Origin: Dialister sp. CAG:486
GTDB lineage: Bacteria; Bacillota; Negativicutes; Veillonellales; Dialisteraceae
Direction: 5' to 3'
Assembly: GCA_000434475.1 (NCBI GenBank)
Contig: FR879538.1
Coordinates: 6,552 to 45,904 of the forward strand
Length of the DNA: 39,353 bases
Shown here: positions 1-8,202 of the stretch, piece after piece
Numbering within the stretch: position 1 is the first letter of the stretch
Layout: the number at the start of each line of letters is the position of its first letter
Translations under genes and position numbers: made by a program
Notes under the pieces: generated by a model
What the model was told of the DNA's origin: nothing
The model's database searches: none
What the model saw: only the letters and a program-made list of their open reading frames with translations

Positions 1-463
1 GCTCTTCCGAGGTCGGAGCGACCATCTGGATGATATCGACGCCATTCGCATCCGCAAGCGGACGGATCTCTCCCTGCTCTTCAAAAGGAAGATCCGGGAT
101 GATGACGCCGTCGATGCCGATCTCCTTCGCTTCCTCAAAGAAACGAGCCGATGGATAATTGAAGACCGGATTGTAATAGGTGAGGAGCACGATCGGGATC
201 CGTGTCTTCGTGCGGAGCGTCTTCACCAGCTCCATGACCTGCGGCAGGTGGATATGGTTCTCCAGCGCCTTCACATCCGCTTCCATGATGACCGGCCCAT
301 CGGCGATGGGATCGGAGAAGGGCACGCCGATCTCGATCAGGTCCACGCCTGCTTTTTCCAGATCAAGTACATATTTCACGGTATCTTCCATCGACGGGAC
401 ACCTGCCGTCAGGAAAGCGATCATCGCCTTCCCCTTCTTGAATGCTTCACTTGTATGGCTCAT
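1..463 (-). CDS. trpA: tryptophan synthase alpha chain, 5' part
   Basis: TrpA cleaves indole-3-glycerol phosphate to indole and glyceraldehyde-3-phosphate and passes indole to TrpB in the cytoplasmic alpha2-beta2 complex. The first 154 residues are present; the rest (about 110 residues of a usual 260-270) lies beyond the left edge. Visible family motifs are IEIGVPFSDPIADGP (residues 43-57), holding the catalytic Glu44 and Asp55 (equivalents of Glu49 and Asp60 in the Salmonella enzyme), LLTYYNPVF near residue 94 and IPDLPFEE near 122. The ATG at 463 is preceded by AAAGGAGCC at good spacing. It follows trpB on the same strand but is separated from it by a 454-bp stretch of repeats, which is unusual for a trpBA pair that is normally overlapping or nearly so. 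Confidence 0.95.
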   Translation of the reverse strand, partial: MSHTSEAFKKGKAMIAFLTAGVPSMEDTVKYVLDLEKAGVDLIEIGVPFSDPIADGPVIMEADVKALENHIHLPQVMELVKTLRTKTRIPIVLLTYYNPVFNYPSARFFEEAKEIGIDGVIIPDLPFEEQGEIRPLADANGVDIIQMVAPTSEE

Positions 464-623
464 AAATAGGCTCCTTTTACTGTATGTATAGGTTCAGGGA
501 TAGCCCGTGGGGCGTGCTGACCTTTGATTACGTTTGAAAGAGGGGGAGCGGGTTCTATAGGTTCAAGGGGTTCAAAATTTGCTCTCTAGTTAGAAGTGAG
601 GAGTTAGGAGTTAGGAGTGGTGG

Positions 624-787
624 TGCGGCGCATAAAAATCAGAAGCGCCGCAAAGTATAAATAATGGCGATGCCCGAAGGTCTCTTGATGACAGGCTTCC
701 CGTTTTGGAATTTCCATACATCGACCACTGAGCCGCGAATGACAAAGATTTCTCGCTTCGCTCGAAATGACGATACGGGAGTCTGCT
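624..787. repeat. dispersed intergenic repeat of about 165 bp, copy 1
   Basis: This unit opens with the hairpin GCGGCGC...GCGCCGC (625-651), continues with a 'gtataaata.tggcgatgcccgaa' segment and ends with a palindromic 'ttctcgcttcgctcgaaatga' type block near 747-770. A second copy in the same orientation lies at 13333-13500. It sits in the trpB-trpA gap; no coding function is seen. The remainder of the 464-917 gap holds 'gaggagttaggagttagg' low-complexity sequence (about 590-620) and the tandem array at 802-916. Confidence 0.75.
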
Positions 788-801
788 GTTTCCTGATCTC
801 T

Positions 802-916
802 TAGTCACCAGTCACTCGGCGCTCCTAATCCCTAATCCCTAGCCACTAGCTACCAGTCACTAGCCACTAGCTACCAGTCACTAGTCCCTAGCCACTAATC
901 CCTAGCTACCAGTCCC
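802..916. repeat. degenerate tandem array of 'agtcacta/gccactag' units
   Basis: Variants of a 7-10 base unit (agtcactagc, cactagctacc, taatccctag) are repeated head to tail just downstream of the trpB stop. Related arrays occur at 6512-6556, 7350-7409, 11025-11042 and 13522-13550, always in spaces between minus-strand genes. Units are irregular, without spacers of fixed length. Confidence 0.7.
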
Positions 917-917
917 C

Positions 918-2099
918 TCAGTCATGGATATCCTCTCCGCGGTATCTGGCGATGGCGGCGACGTCCTTGTCTCCGCGGCCGGAAAGGGTGATGACGACGA
1001 TGTCATTTTTATCCATCGTCCGGATTTCCTTCATCATGCCTGCGACGGCGTGAGCGGACTCGATGGCGCAGATGATGCCTTCCGTTTTGGCAAGGTATTC
1101 GAAGGCCTCAACGGCTTCTTCATCCGTGACCGCCACGTAGCGGGCGCGGCCGATGGAGTTCAGGTACGCATGCTCAGGGCTGACGCCCGGGTAGTCAAGA
1201 CCGGCGGAAATGGAATAGACTTCCGTGATATTGCCGTCATCATCCTGACAGAAGAGGGACTTCATGCCATGGAAGACACCGATGCGGCCCCGATTCACAG
1301 TCGCTGCATGGTAGGGGGTATCGATGCCCTTGCCGCCTGCTTCACAGCCGATGAGCTCCACATCCTTGTCCTGCACGAAGGGATAGAAGGTGCCGGCTGC
1401 ATTGCTGCCTCCGCCGACACAGGCATAGACCTTGGACGGAAGGCGGCCGGTACGCTCCAAGACCTGTGCTCTCGCTTCACGGCCGATGCAGCTCTGGAAA
1501 TAGCGGACCATTTCCGGAAACGGAGCCGGCCCCGTGGTCGATCCGATGACGTAGTGCGTATCATCACAGCGGCGGCTCCATTCCTGCATCGCTGCATTCA
1601 CGGCATCCTTCAGTACGCGAGAGCCTGTCTTGACGACATGTACCTTCGCCCCGAGGAGCTTCATGCGATAGACGTTCAGAGCCTGTCTTTCGGTGTCGAT
1701 CTCTCCCATGAAGACCTCACACTCCATACCGAAAAGCGCCGCAATGGTGGCTGCTGCCACGCCATGCTGTCCCGCGCCTGTTTCTGCGATGATGCGTGTC
1801 TTGCCCATGCGCTTGGCCAGGAGCGCCTGCCCGATGCAGTTATTGATCTTGTGTGCGCCCGTGTGATTCAGATCTTCACGCTTCAGGAAAATGCGCGGTC
1901 CGCCCAGGTCCTTTTCCATGTTCAATGCTTCATAGAGCATAGACGGACGACCGGTGTAGTTCACATAGAGATCATGCAGCTCATCCTGGAAGCTTTTATC
2001 ATTCTTGCATTCTTCGAATGCTTTCTGTACTCTCTGGACTTCATTCATCAGGACTTCCGGAATGTACTGTCCGCCAAATTCGCCAAATCGTGTATTCAT
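918..2099 (-). CDS. trpB: tryptophan synthase beta chain
   Basis: TrpB is the PLP enzyme that condenses indole with L-serine to give L-tryptophan. The protein is 393 residues, the normal TrpB length. It begins with the typical [17 protein letters not shown], carries the PLP Schiff-base lysine in HTGAHKINN (Lys84), and the phosphate-binding GGGSNAAG loop near residue 228. The ATG at 2099 has GCGAGGTACC upstream as ribosome site. The C-terminus ([19 protein letters not shown]) is complete. trpA lies downstream in the same direction. No tryptophan leader peptide or attenuator was recognised in the 538-bp upstream gap, which is filled with repeats. Confidence 0.97.
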   Translation of the reverse strand: MNTRFGEFGGQYIPEVLMNEVQRVQKAFEECKNDKSFQDELHDLYVNYTGRPSMLYEALNMEKDLGGPRIFLKREDLNHTGAHKINNCIGQALLAKRMGKTRIIAETGAGQHGVAAATIAALFGMECEVFMGEIDTERQALNVYRMKLLGAKVHVVKTGSRVLKDAVNAAMQEWSRRCDDTHYVIGSTTGPAPFPEMVRYFQSCIGREARAQVLERTGRLPSKVYACVGGGSNAAGTFYPFVQDKDVELIGCEAGGKGIDTPYHAATVNRGRIGVFHGMKSLFCQDDDGNITEVYSISAGLDYPGVSPEHAYLNSIGRARYVAVTDEEAVEAFEYLAKTEGIICAIESAHAVAGMMKEIRTMDKNDIVVITLSGRGDKDVAAIARYRGEDIHD

Positions 2100-2195
2100 A
2101 GTTGGTACCTCGCTTTGTTGATCGATCGTTGTTTATTGTTGGTTGGGGTTCAGGGTTCAGGTTGATGGGTTCAGGGTTGTGGTGGCAGCTTCGCT

Positions 2196-2268
2196 GCAAA
2201 ATATATATTTGCGGCGGGGCCGCCCACAACATTCCTAATTGCAAAATATATATTTGCGGCGGAGCCGC
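2196..2268. repeat. pair of direct repeats with GC hairpins upstream of trpB
   Basis: The sequence gcaaaatatatatttgcggc is present twice (2196-2215 and 2241-2260), each followed by a ggcggNgccgcc hairpin. The surrounding gap (2100-2637) also holds a unit found three times in the window (about 2267-2352, 2530-2626 and 6622-6711) with 'tttctcattcaaRcgaRgctttca' followed by 'gggctaaccct'. I see no gene in this gap. Confidence 0.65.
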
Positions 2269-2504
2269 CACCATCATTCCTAATTCCTCATTCGAGCAAA
2301 GCTTTCATTCATAATCAGTGGGCGAAGCCGCCCAAAGGGCTAACCCTGTACCCACAAGTTTGAAAGCAGAGATGAGTGGCTAGGGATTTGGGATTTGAAG
2401 CAAGCGGTGATCGAAATAGCGCAAATGGTACACTGACCATTCTGCAAGAGAGATCTCTCGGCTACGCTCGAGATGACGACGGCGCGAAGCGCTATCAAAA
2501 CTCT

Positions 2505-2531
2505 GCGGCACTTCCTTATTTTTTGCGCCGC
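2505..2531. repeat. REP-like hairpin GCGGCRC-loop-GCGCCGC
   Basis: GCGGCAC, a loop of cttccttatttttt, then GCGCCGC. It is one of six copies of the same hairpin in the window (625-651, 2505-2531, 6595-6622, 7448-7475, 11170-11196, 13336-13362), all intergenic. The block just left of it (2449-2480) is a palindromic variant of the 'ttctcg...cgagatga' element seen in the 165-bp unit. Confidence 0.7.
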
Positions 2532-2637
2532 ATCACCATTTCGCATTTCTCATTTCTAATTTCTCATTCAAACGAGGCTTTCAAATAGAATCAAAGGACA
2601 CCCAGCCCCACGGGCTAACCCTGAACCTTGCACCTTT

Positions 2638-3978
2638 TTATTGATACCACTTTTCCACTTTTATCCCCTGATAGTAATGCGCGAGGATTTCTTTATAATA
2701 ATCTTTCCCATCGCCATGCTTTTCCGCCATGGCCTCCGCGCCCCACTGAGAGAGGCCGAGACCATGACCATAGCCATAGCCGGTGATGATGAGCTGATCT
2801 CCTTTGAAAAGGATATCAAACATCGCACTCCTGAGGCCGAAGATCTTTCTCATCATCACTCCCGAGAGGCTCACCCAGCCGCTGCTGCCGCGGCAGATGA
2901 GTTTCTTCACGCGGCCTGCCGGTGTGCGGTCTCCCGCATAATGGACTTTGCCAAACTGCAGATTTGACAGCTTGATATTCTGTATCTTTCCGACGCCATA
3001 GCCGGACGCGCTCAGTTTTTTCGAAAACGCATCCCGCGTCAGCGTGACTGTCCACGGTTTCTTTGTCTGTAGGGAGAGCTCCTCGGGGACGCCCTGCAGG
3101 TACGGCTTTGAAATCCCCCAGACATTTTCGCCATACTCCGTGTAGCCGCCGCCATCCGCATGAAAGAGTGCATCGATCGCTTTCCCCTCATAGGTGATGA
3201 CCTCGCCGCGGGTCTCTCTGACGGCTTCGTCGGTCGCCTTCGTCTCCACGCCGGCGCCTTTGTAGACTTGGCTCTCCACATCATCGGTCACATCATAGCC
3301 TGATGCGCGATAACCGTTCCTGTGATAGAGGGCATAGGTCCTCGCGGCGACAGCCTGCGCCTTCAGTGCATCGATCCTCCATGTAGGAATGCTTTCGCTC
3401 GGAACGACACCGCGAAGATATTCCTCCATCGGCACCACATTCACCATCACCACGCCCTCATTCCATGGGGAGGGGATGAGCTTCATCTTTCCGCGATAGC
3501 GATTTCCTTTCACCGCAAAGGACGGCTCGGTCTGGACAGGCTCGAGATAAACCGCAGTGCCGAGCTTTTTTCCATTGATGGAGATCATCTGCCCTGCGCG
3601 TGAGATGGAGAACTCCTCCCCTTTTCGATAGGTGCTCACGGTCTTCCCATCGACCGTTCCCCGGCACGCTTCGAGCCCGGTAAGAGAGAGGCGCATGCCG
3701 GAAGTGAGCCCCACTTCGATCCATGGCTCGTCCATCTGAGAGATGGGTGACGCTTCCTTATTCTCCGCCTTTTTATTCTCTTTCTTATTCTTTTTTTCTT
3801 TCTTCTTTTTCGCTTTTTCTTTCTTAGGCTGCTTCTCTGGAGCCGCTTTCATCTGCTGGGCTGATGGACTTGCCAGCGTTTCCTTCTGCCGGATCGGAAT
3901 GGTCTCTGCAGATATGACTGCCCCCAGGGAAAGAGAGAAACATGCAGCGAGACAAGCGGATATGATCTTTTTCTTCAT
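2638..3978 (-). CDS. SpoIID/LytB domain protein, exported (paralogue A)
   Basis: A 446-residue exported protein of the SpoIID/LytB family, peptidoglycan lytic transglycosylases that cleave denuded glycan strands (SpoIID) or modify amidase action (LytB). It has a signal peptide (KKKIISACLAACFSLSLGA), then an unusual lysine-rich linker near residues 50-75 (KKEKAKKKKEKKNKKENKK), the SpoIID core with LRGVVPSESIPTW, whose Glu matches the catalytic Glu of SpoIID, DALKAQAVAARTYALY, and the C-terminal GYGHGLGLSQWGAEAMAE. I chose ATG 3978 over 3984 because GGAG lies about 7 bases before it. It follows a paralogue (4078-5331) with a 99-bp gap. Such proteins also occur in non-sporulating Negativicutes, so they do not prove sporulation. 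Confidence 0.88.
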   Translation of the reverse strand: MKKKIISACLAACFSLSLGAVISAETIPIRQKETLASPSAQQMKAAPEKQPKKEKAKKKKEKKNKKENKKAENKEASPISQMDEPWIEVGLTSGMRLSLTGLEACRGTVDGKTVSTYRKGEEFSISRAGQMISINGKKLGTAVYLEPVQTEPSFAVKGNRYRGKMKLIPSPWNEGVVMVNVVPMEEYLRGVVPSESIPTWRIDALKAQAVAARTYALYHRNGYRASGYDVTDDVESQVYKGAGVETKATDEAVRETRGEVITYEGKAIDALFHADGGGYTEYGENVWGISKPYLQGVPEELSLQTKKPWTVTLTRDAFSKKLSASGYGVGKIQNIKLSNLQFGKVHYAGDRTPAGRVKKLICRGSSGWVSLSGVMMRKIFGLRSAMFDILFKGDQLIITGYGYGHGLGLSQWGAEAMAEKHGDGKDYYKEILAHYYQGIKVEKWYQ

Positions 3979-4077
3979 ATACATGCTCCATGATAAAGGG
4001 GAAACGGGCTGATTGATTCAGTGGGTTATCCCTCATGAAATCAAACAACAAAGTATGCGCGTATCCAGCGTCTCCCC

Positions 4078-5331
4078 TCAATATACCTTCTCCACTTTCG
4101 TTCCGGTGAAATAATGCGTAAGGATGGTCTTGTAGTAATCTTTGGCCCCGCCGTGCTTTTCTGCCATGGCTTCTGCCCCCCATTGCGAAAGGCCAAGGCC
4201 ATGACCATAACCATAGCCGGTGATAACGAGCTGATTTCCGCTGACAGACAGATCAAAAAGTGTACTGTTCAAGTCATAGATCTGCTGCAGACGGTCCCCC
4301 GAAACCACCCGATTTCCCTTCGAACCGACAAGTGTCACAGACTTTACGCGTCCGGAAATCCCGCGGTCACTCGTCTTATGAGCCTCTCCGATATGGAGGG
4401 CCGACAGCTTGATCCCCTTCAGTTTGCCGACATCCGCCATCTTCATGAAGGAAGAGAGAGAAATCGTCTTCTTCCATGGGGTCGCGTACTTGTCTTCCGG
4501 CACGCCTTTGAGATATGGCACTGCCGATCCCCATACATTTTCACAGTTTTCCGTATAGCCGCCGCCGCTCGCATGGAAGACCGCATCGATCGGCGAGCCG
4601 CCGTAGGTGACGACTTCTCCCGCCGTCTCCATGACGGCGCGATTCGTCGCCTCTGTCTCTGCTGATACGCCGCGATACACCTGCGTGCGTGTGTCGTCTG
4701 TCACATCGTAGCCGGCTGAGCGATAGCCATTCTTATGGAACATAGCATACGTTCTGGCCGCCACAGCCTGTGCCTTGATGGCATCCATCTGCCAGGAAGG
4801 GACGATCTCACAGGGAACGACACCCTTGAGGTAGTCCTCCATAGAGACCTGATTCACCAGTGTAACGCCGGAAGGAGAAGCGATGGCCTTGATCACGCCG
4901 CGATATTGATTTCCCTTCACGGCAAAGGCAGCCCCGCTGCCGCTGGATCTGAAATAGATCTTGGCTCCCGCGTTTTTTCCATTGACAGAAAGACCGTTCC
5001 CGCTTTTAGAGATCGTAAGCCGCGTCCCCGCCGGATAAGAGCCGAGGCTGCTCCCCGCTTCCACATGAAACGCAGAAAGTCCGGTCAAAGAAAGCTCGCT
5101 TCCCGACTGAAGCCCGACCTCGATCATCTGTCCTGTCTCAGTCCTTTTTCTATGTGACTCCGCAGATGACTGCGTCTTCTTCTGCCCCGTGGTCTTACGG
5201 GTGATCACCCGTGGCGATCTATGGATAGTCACTGTAGATCTTCCAGGGACCGGCTGCGTCGCTGCCATGGATGCCGACCCCAAGGAGAGCAGCAGAGACA
5301 ATGACAGCAGAATGACCATGTATTTTTTCAT
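4078..5331 (-). CDS. SpoIID/LytB domain protein, exported (paralogue B)
   Basis: A 417-residue paralogue of the downstream SpoIID/LytB protein. The signal peptide is KKYMVILLSLSLLLSLGSASMAA. The core shows LKGVVPCEIVPSWQMDA (with the catalytic-type Glu), IKAQAVAARTYAMFH, FHASGGGYTENCENVWG, and GYGHGLGLSQWGAEAMAE at the C-terminus. Its linker is Ser/Thr/Arg rich and lacks the lysine tract of paralogue A. An ATG at 5391 overlapping the ruvB stop is possible, but the ATG at 5331 has AGAAGG upstream and starts directly at the signal peptide, so I prefer it. Downstream of ruvB on the same strand (56 bp), it is likely part of the ruv transcript. Role in wall turnover is inferred from the family. 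Confidence 0.88.
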   Translation of the reverse strand: MKKYMVILLSLSLLLSLGSASMAATQPVPGRSTVTIHRSPRVITRKTTGQKKTQSSAESHRKRTETGQMIEVGLQSGSELSLTGLSAFHVEAGSSLGSYPAGTRLTISKSGNGLSVNGKNAGAKIYFRSSGSGAAFAVKGNQYRGVIKAIASPSGVTLVNQVSMEDYLKGVVPCEIVPSWQMDAIKAQAVAARTYAMFHKNGYRSAGYDVTDDTRTQVYRGVSAETEATNRAVMETAGEVVTYGGSPIDAVFHASGGGYTENCENVWGSAVPYLKGVPEDKYATPWKKTISLSSFMKMADVGKLKGIKLSALHIGEAHKTSDRGISGRVKSVTLVGSKGNRVVSGDRLQQIYDLNSTLFDLSVSGNQLVITGYGYGHGLGLSQWGAEAMAEKHGGAKDYYKTILTHYFTGTKVEKVY

Positions 5332-5387
5332 AAACAGATACCTTCTTATAGGGGATTTAGGGAAATGCGGCTGCGGTATGTCCCGCA

Positions 5388-6446
5388 TCACTTTTCCCCT
5401 TTCATAGGAAAAGCTGCTCCGATGTGCTCATAGGCTGCCTCAGTGGCAAGACGACCACGAGGGGTACGGGAGAGGAAGCCGATCTGCATGAGATAAGGCT
5501 CGCAGACATCTTCGATGGTCGCGCGCTCTTCGCTGACAGCGGCAGAAATGGTGTCGATCCCGACAGGACCGCCATTGAATTTATAAATGATCGCCTTCAG
5601 GATCTGATTATCCAGATCATCAAGTCCGATCTCATCGACATGAAGCGCAGCCAGCGCCTCTGCGGCAATATCCGCTGTGATCGCGCTCCCCTTCACCTGC
5701 GCAAAGTCTCTGATGCGCTTCAAAAGGCGGTTCGCGATACGCGGTGTCCCGCGCGAGCGTCGAGCGATCTCCTCTGCCCCGCTGTCCTCGATCTCGATCT
5801 GCAGGATGTGCGCTGCACGGGTAATGATCTTTTTCAACTCCTGCGGTTCATAGAACTGCATATGATTCGTGATGAGGAATCGGTCACGCAGCGGCGCGGA
5901 GAGAGAGCCTGCCCGCGTTGTCGCGCCGATCAGCGTGAAATGAGCAAGATCGATGCGGATGGAGCTGGCGCCAGTCCCCTTCCCCATGACAATATCCAGA
6001 GAAAAGTCTTCCATCGCAGAGTACAAGATTTCTTCGACATTCCGATTCAGTCGATGGATCTCATCGATGAAAAGTACATCGTGGTCCTGCAATGTCGTCA
6101 GGATGGAAGCCAGCTCCCCCGGACGCCCGATGGCCGGACCGCTCGTCACTTTAAACTGCGATCCCAGCTCATTGGCGATGATCTTCGCCATGGTGGTCTT
6201 GCCGAGTCCCGGCGGTCCATAGAGCAGCACATGATCCAGCGGCTCTTTGCGCGACTTCGCTGCCTCGATGTACACCTTGAGATTCTTCTTGAAGGCTTCC
6301 TGTCCGATATAATCGTCCAGATGCTGCGGACGAAGCGTCGTCTGCCACTCGTCTTTTGGGCTTTCTTCGGTGGAAACGATGCGCCCCTTGCTGCCGAGCA
6401 CCTCTTCCTCTTCACCGCCAAGGCTTTTGATGTATTTGTTCTTCAT
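5388..6446 (-). CDS. ruvB: Holliday junction branch migration ATPase RuvB
   Basis: RuvB is the hexameric AAA+ motor that, with RuvA, drives branch migration of Holliday junctions in recombinational repair. The 352-residue protein has Walker [13 protein letters not shown] (about residue 75), Walker [12 protein letters not shown] (about 125), sensor region [17 protein letters not shown], and the winged-helix C-terminus with [12 protein letters not shown]. The ATG at 6446 is preceded by AAAGGAGTC. It is the third gene of a ruvC-ruvA-ruvB series on the minus strand, but separated from ruvA by 265 bp of repeats (tandem array 6512-6556, hairpin 6595-6622). Confidence 0.97.
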   Translation of the reverse strand: MKNKYIKSLGGEEEEVLGSKGRIVSTEESPKDEWQTTLRPQHLDDYIGQEAFKKNLKVYIEAAKSRKEPLDHVLLYGPPGLGKTTMAKIIANELGSQFKVTSGPAIGRPGELASILTTLQDHDVLFIDEIHRLNRNVEEILYSAMEDFSLDIVMGKGTGASSIRIDLAHFTLIGATTRAGSLSAPLRDRFLITNHMQFYEPQELKKIITRAAHILQIEIEDSGAEEIARRSRGTPRIANRLLKRIRDFAQVKGSAITADIAAEALAALHVDEIGLDDLDNQILKAIIYKFNGGPVGIDTISAAVSEERATIEDVCEPYLMQIGFLSRTPRGRLATEAAYEHIGAAFPMKGEK

Positions 6447-6511
6447 GAAGACTCCTTTGAAAAAGGTTTAAGGAAATTGATTCCATAGCTTTCAATAAGT
6501 TTGAAAGTGGC

Positions 6512-6556
6512 CTCGAGTGACCAGTGACTAGTGACTAGTGACTGGTGACTAGTGAC
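6512..6556. repeat. 'gtgactagt' tandem array in the ruvA-ruvB gap
   Basis: About five near-perfect units of gtgactagt/gtgactggt in a row. With the GCGGCGC hairpin at 6595-6622 and the 'tttctcattcaagcgaagctt' unit at 6622-6711 it makes up nearly the whole 265-bp space between ruvA and ruvB. Confidence 0.75.
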
Positions 6557-6594
6557 TTAAATGCCATCTTCTGGCATCGCCGTATTTATGCTTT

Positions 6595-6622
6595 GCGGCG
6601 CTTCCTTATTTTTTCGCGCCGC
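6595..6622. repeat. REP-like hairpin GCGGCGC-loop-GCGCCGC
   Basis: Perfect 7-base arms around a ttccttattttttc loop; same family as 625-651, 2505-2531, 7448-7475, 11170-11196 and 13336-13362. Confidence 0.75.
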
Positions 6623-6711
6623 ACCATCATTTCGCATTTCTCATTTCTAATTTCTCATTCAAGCGAAGCTTTCACTCCCAATCAAAGGACGGCACACCCA
6701 AGGGGCTACCC

Positions 6712-7317
6712 CTATCCTCTGCTCTTCCCAAACTCCCGCAATGCCGCTCCGACGAGCTGAGAAACATTGTCATACTCGCCCGCGATCCTCTTAAGGACAG
6801 GCGCGATCTCTTCTGCCTCATAGCCGAGCGCCATGAGTGCACGCGCTGCTTCTCCGCTCATCCCTTCGTCTTGCTCTGCCGCAGAGACCGAAGGGATCTC
6901 CATTTCAACCGAAGCAAAGACACCGACCTTATCCTTGAGCTCGACAAGAAGACGCTCCGCCGTCTTCTTGCCGATACCGGGGAGCTTTGTCAGCTGGGTG
7001 ACATTCTGTGCCTTCACCGCACCGACAAAAGCAGCCGGCGTCATGGCAGAGAGGATGCCCATCGCCACCTTGGGCCCGATCTTAGAGATCGAGATCAAAA
7101 GCAGAAAGAGCTCCTGCTCTTCCTGTCCGAGAAAACCATAGAGCAGGATCGCATCCTCACGGACTGCCATGTACGTGAAGAGCTTCGCCTCCTCCCCAGG
7201 CGCGAGCTGCTGACGGGTCTTATCGGAAATGAAGATCCGATACCCGATGCCGCCTGTTTCCAGAAAACAGAAATCTTTGAAAAGGGCCGTCACACGGCCT
7301 TTGATATATCCTATCAT
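6712..7317 (-). CDS. ruvA: Holliday junction DNA-binding subunit RuvA
   Basis: RuvA binds the four-way junction as a tetramer and loads RuvB. The 201-residue protein matches the family length: N-terminal OB fold (MIGYIKGRVTALFKD...GGIGYRIFIS), two helix-hairpin-helix motifs (ISKIGPKVAMGILSAM and LPGIGKKTAERLLVELKDK, about residues 75-135), and a short C-terminal RuvB-binding domain ending LVGAALREFGKSRG after an acidic linker. ATG 7317 follows AAAGGAATAG. Between ruvC (265 bp upstream) and ruvB (265 bp downstream), both gaps filled with dispersed repeats. Confidence 0.97.
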   Translation of the reverse strand: MIGYIKGRVTALFKDFCFLETGGIGYRIFISDKTRQQLAPGEEAKLFTYMAVREDAILLYGFLGQEEQELFLLLISISKIGPKVAMGILSAMTPAAFVGAVKAQNVTQLTKLPGIGKKTAERLLVELKDKVGVFASVEMEIPSVSAAEQDEGMSGEAARALMALGYEAEEIAPVLKRIAGEYDNVSQLVGAALREFGKSRG

Positions 7318-7349
7318 GAGAAACTATTCCTTTAAGTTTGAAAGCAGGG

Positions 7350-7475
7350 ATGAGTGACTAGTGACTAGTGACTGGTGACTGGTGACTAGAAATTAGTAGC
7401 TAGGGATTAGGTTTGCGATACGAGACCCCCGCTAGTTTCAAACCTATGCGGCACTTTCCTATTTTTATGCGCCGC
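7350..7475. repeat. tandem array plus REP-like hairpin in the ruvC-ruvA gap
   Basis: A 'gtgactagt/gtgactggt' array at 7350-7389 is followed by taR-tagctaggg sequence and by the hairpin GCGGCAC...GCGCCGC (7448-7475), then 'agtataaatagggcgatgcccgaaa', the left portion of the 165-bp unit. Nothing coding is seen in 7318-7582. Confidence 0.7.
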
Positions 7476-7582
7476 GCAGTATAAATAGGGCGATGCCCGA
7501 AAGTGGAGGCTTCTAATCCCTAACTACTCATACCTCCTTTTATAAAATAGGTAAGGAAATCTCCCAGCCACACCAGATCCCC

Positions 7583-8077
7583 TTATCCCCCCGACGTCCA
7601 ATTCTTATGCTCCACCCGATAAATCGCCGTAAGTCCAATGGCGAGTGCGTCGGCGGCATCGTCCGGATCGATCTTTTTCGTGATGTGCATCATGCGCTTC
7701 ACCATTTCTATGACCTGCTTCTTGTCAGCGCGGCCATAGCCGGTCAGCTGCTGCTTCACCTGCAGCGGCGTCACCGGGATGATGGGAACGTTCTGGCGAT
7801 AGCCTGCGAGCAGGATCACGCCGCGCGCCTGCGCCACCTTGATGCCCGTCGTAATATTCGTATTGAAATAAAGTGTCTCTACCCCCATGAACGCAGGCCG
7901 ATATGTCGCGATGAGCTCAGCGACGCCTTCGTAAACGATGTTCAGCCGCTCGAGGTCACTCTGGTCTTTGTACGTCTCAATGACGCCGTAGTTGACCGGA
8001 GTGATGGTGGTGCCATTCTTCTCAACCACACCGAAGCCGCAGCGCCCGGTACCGGGGTCAATGCCTAAGACGCGCAT
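7583..8077 (-). CDS. ruvC: Holliday junction resolvase RuvC
   Basis: RuvC is the dimeric endonuclease that cuts Holliday junctions symmetrically. All four acidic catalytic residues are visible: Asp in MRVLGIDPGTG, Glu in GVETLYFNTN, and the Asp pair in DPDDAADALAIGL. The 164-residue length is typical. I chose ATG 8077 over 8098 because AAAGGAGAG sits six bases upstream and the family starts at the first beta strand. The gene is first of the ruvC-ruvA-ruvB-spoIID series and has its own extended -10 promoter at 8107-8112. Confidence 0.96.
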   Translation of the reverse strand: MRVLGIDPGTGRCGFGVVEKNGTTITPVNYGVIETYKDQSDLERLNIVYEGVAELIATYRPAFMGVETLYFNTNITTGIKVAQARGVILLAGYRQNVPIIPVTPLQVKQQLTGYGRADKKQVIEMVKRMMHITKKIDPDDAADALAIGLTAIYRVEHKNWTSGG

Positions 8078-8106
8078 AATTCTCTCCTTTGCATGCAATC
8101 GGTTGT

Positions 8107-8115
8107 ATTATACCA
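8107..8115 (-). promoter_or_regulatory. extended -10 promoter of ruvC
   Basis: On the minus strand the sequence ATGGTATAAT has a consensus -10 (8107-8112) with the TGn extension. No good -35 is seen at 17 bp. It lies 30 bases upstream of the ruvC start and downstream of the folD terminator. Confidence 0.55.
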
Positions 8116-8156
8116 TATTTCGCAAAGACACGCAGACGCCAGCGGCGCTCTCCATG

Positions 8157-8182
8157 AAAAAACTCAGTCCTCTCGGACTGAG
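8157..8182 (-). terminator. intrinsic terminator of the fhs-folD operon
   Basis: An 8-bp perfect stem (CTCAGTCC/GGACTGAG, loop GAGA on the minus strand) is followed by six T on the minus strand. It lies 21 bases past the folD stop. The other strand also has TTTT after the stem, so it may work both ways. Confidence 0.9.
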
Positions 8183-8202
8183 CTTTTCTAAGGAAACACA
8201 GA

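Noticed and set aside
802..916. Repeat array resembling a CRISPR at first sight
   Set aside because: Units are 7-10 bases, degenerate and without unique spacers; no cas genes.
924..2165. 413-codon plus-strand open frame opposite trpB
   Set aside because: It mirrors the strongly conserved trpB frame; the translation has no family character and no good start.
2638..5331. Evidence for sporulation
   Set aside because: SpoIID/LytB domains alone occur in non-sporulating relatives; no other spore gene is in the window.
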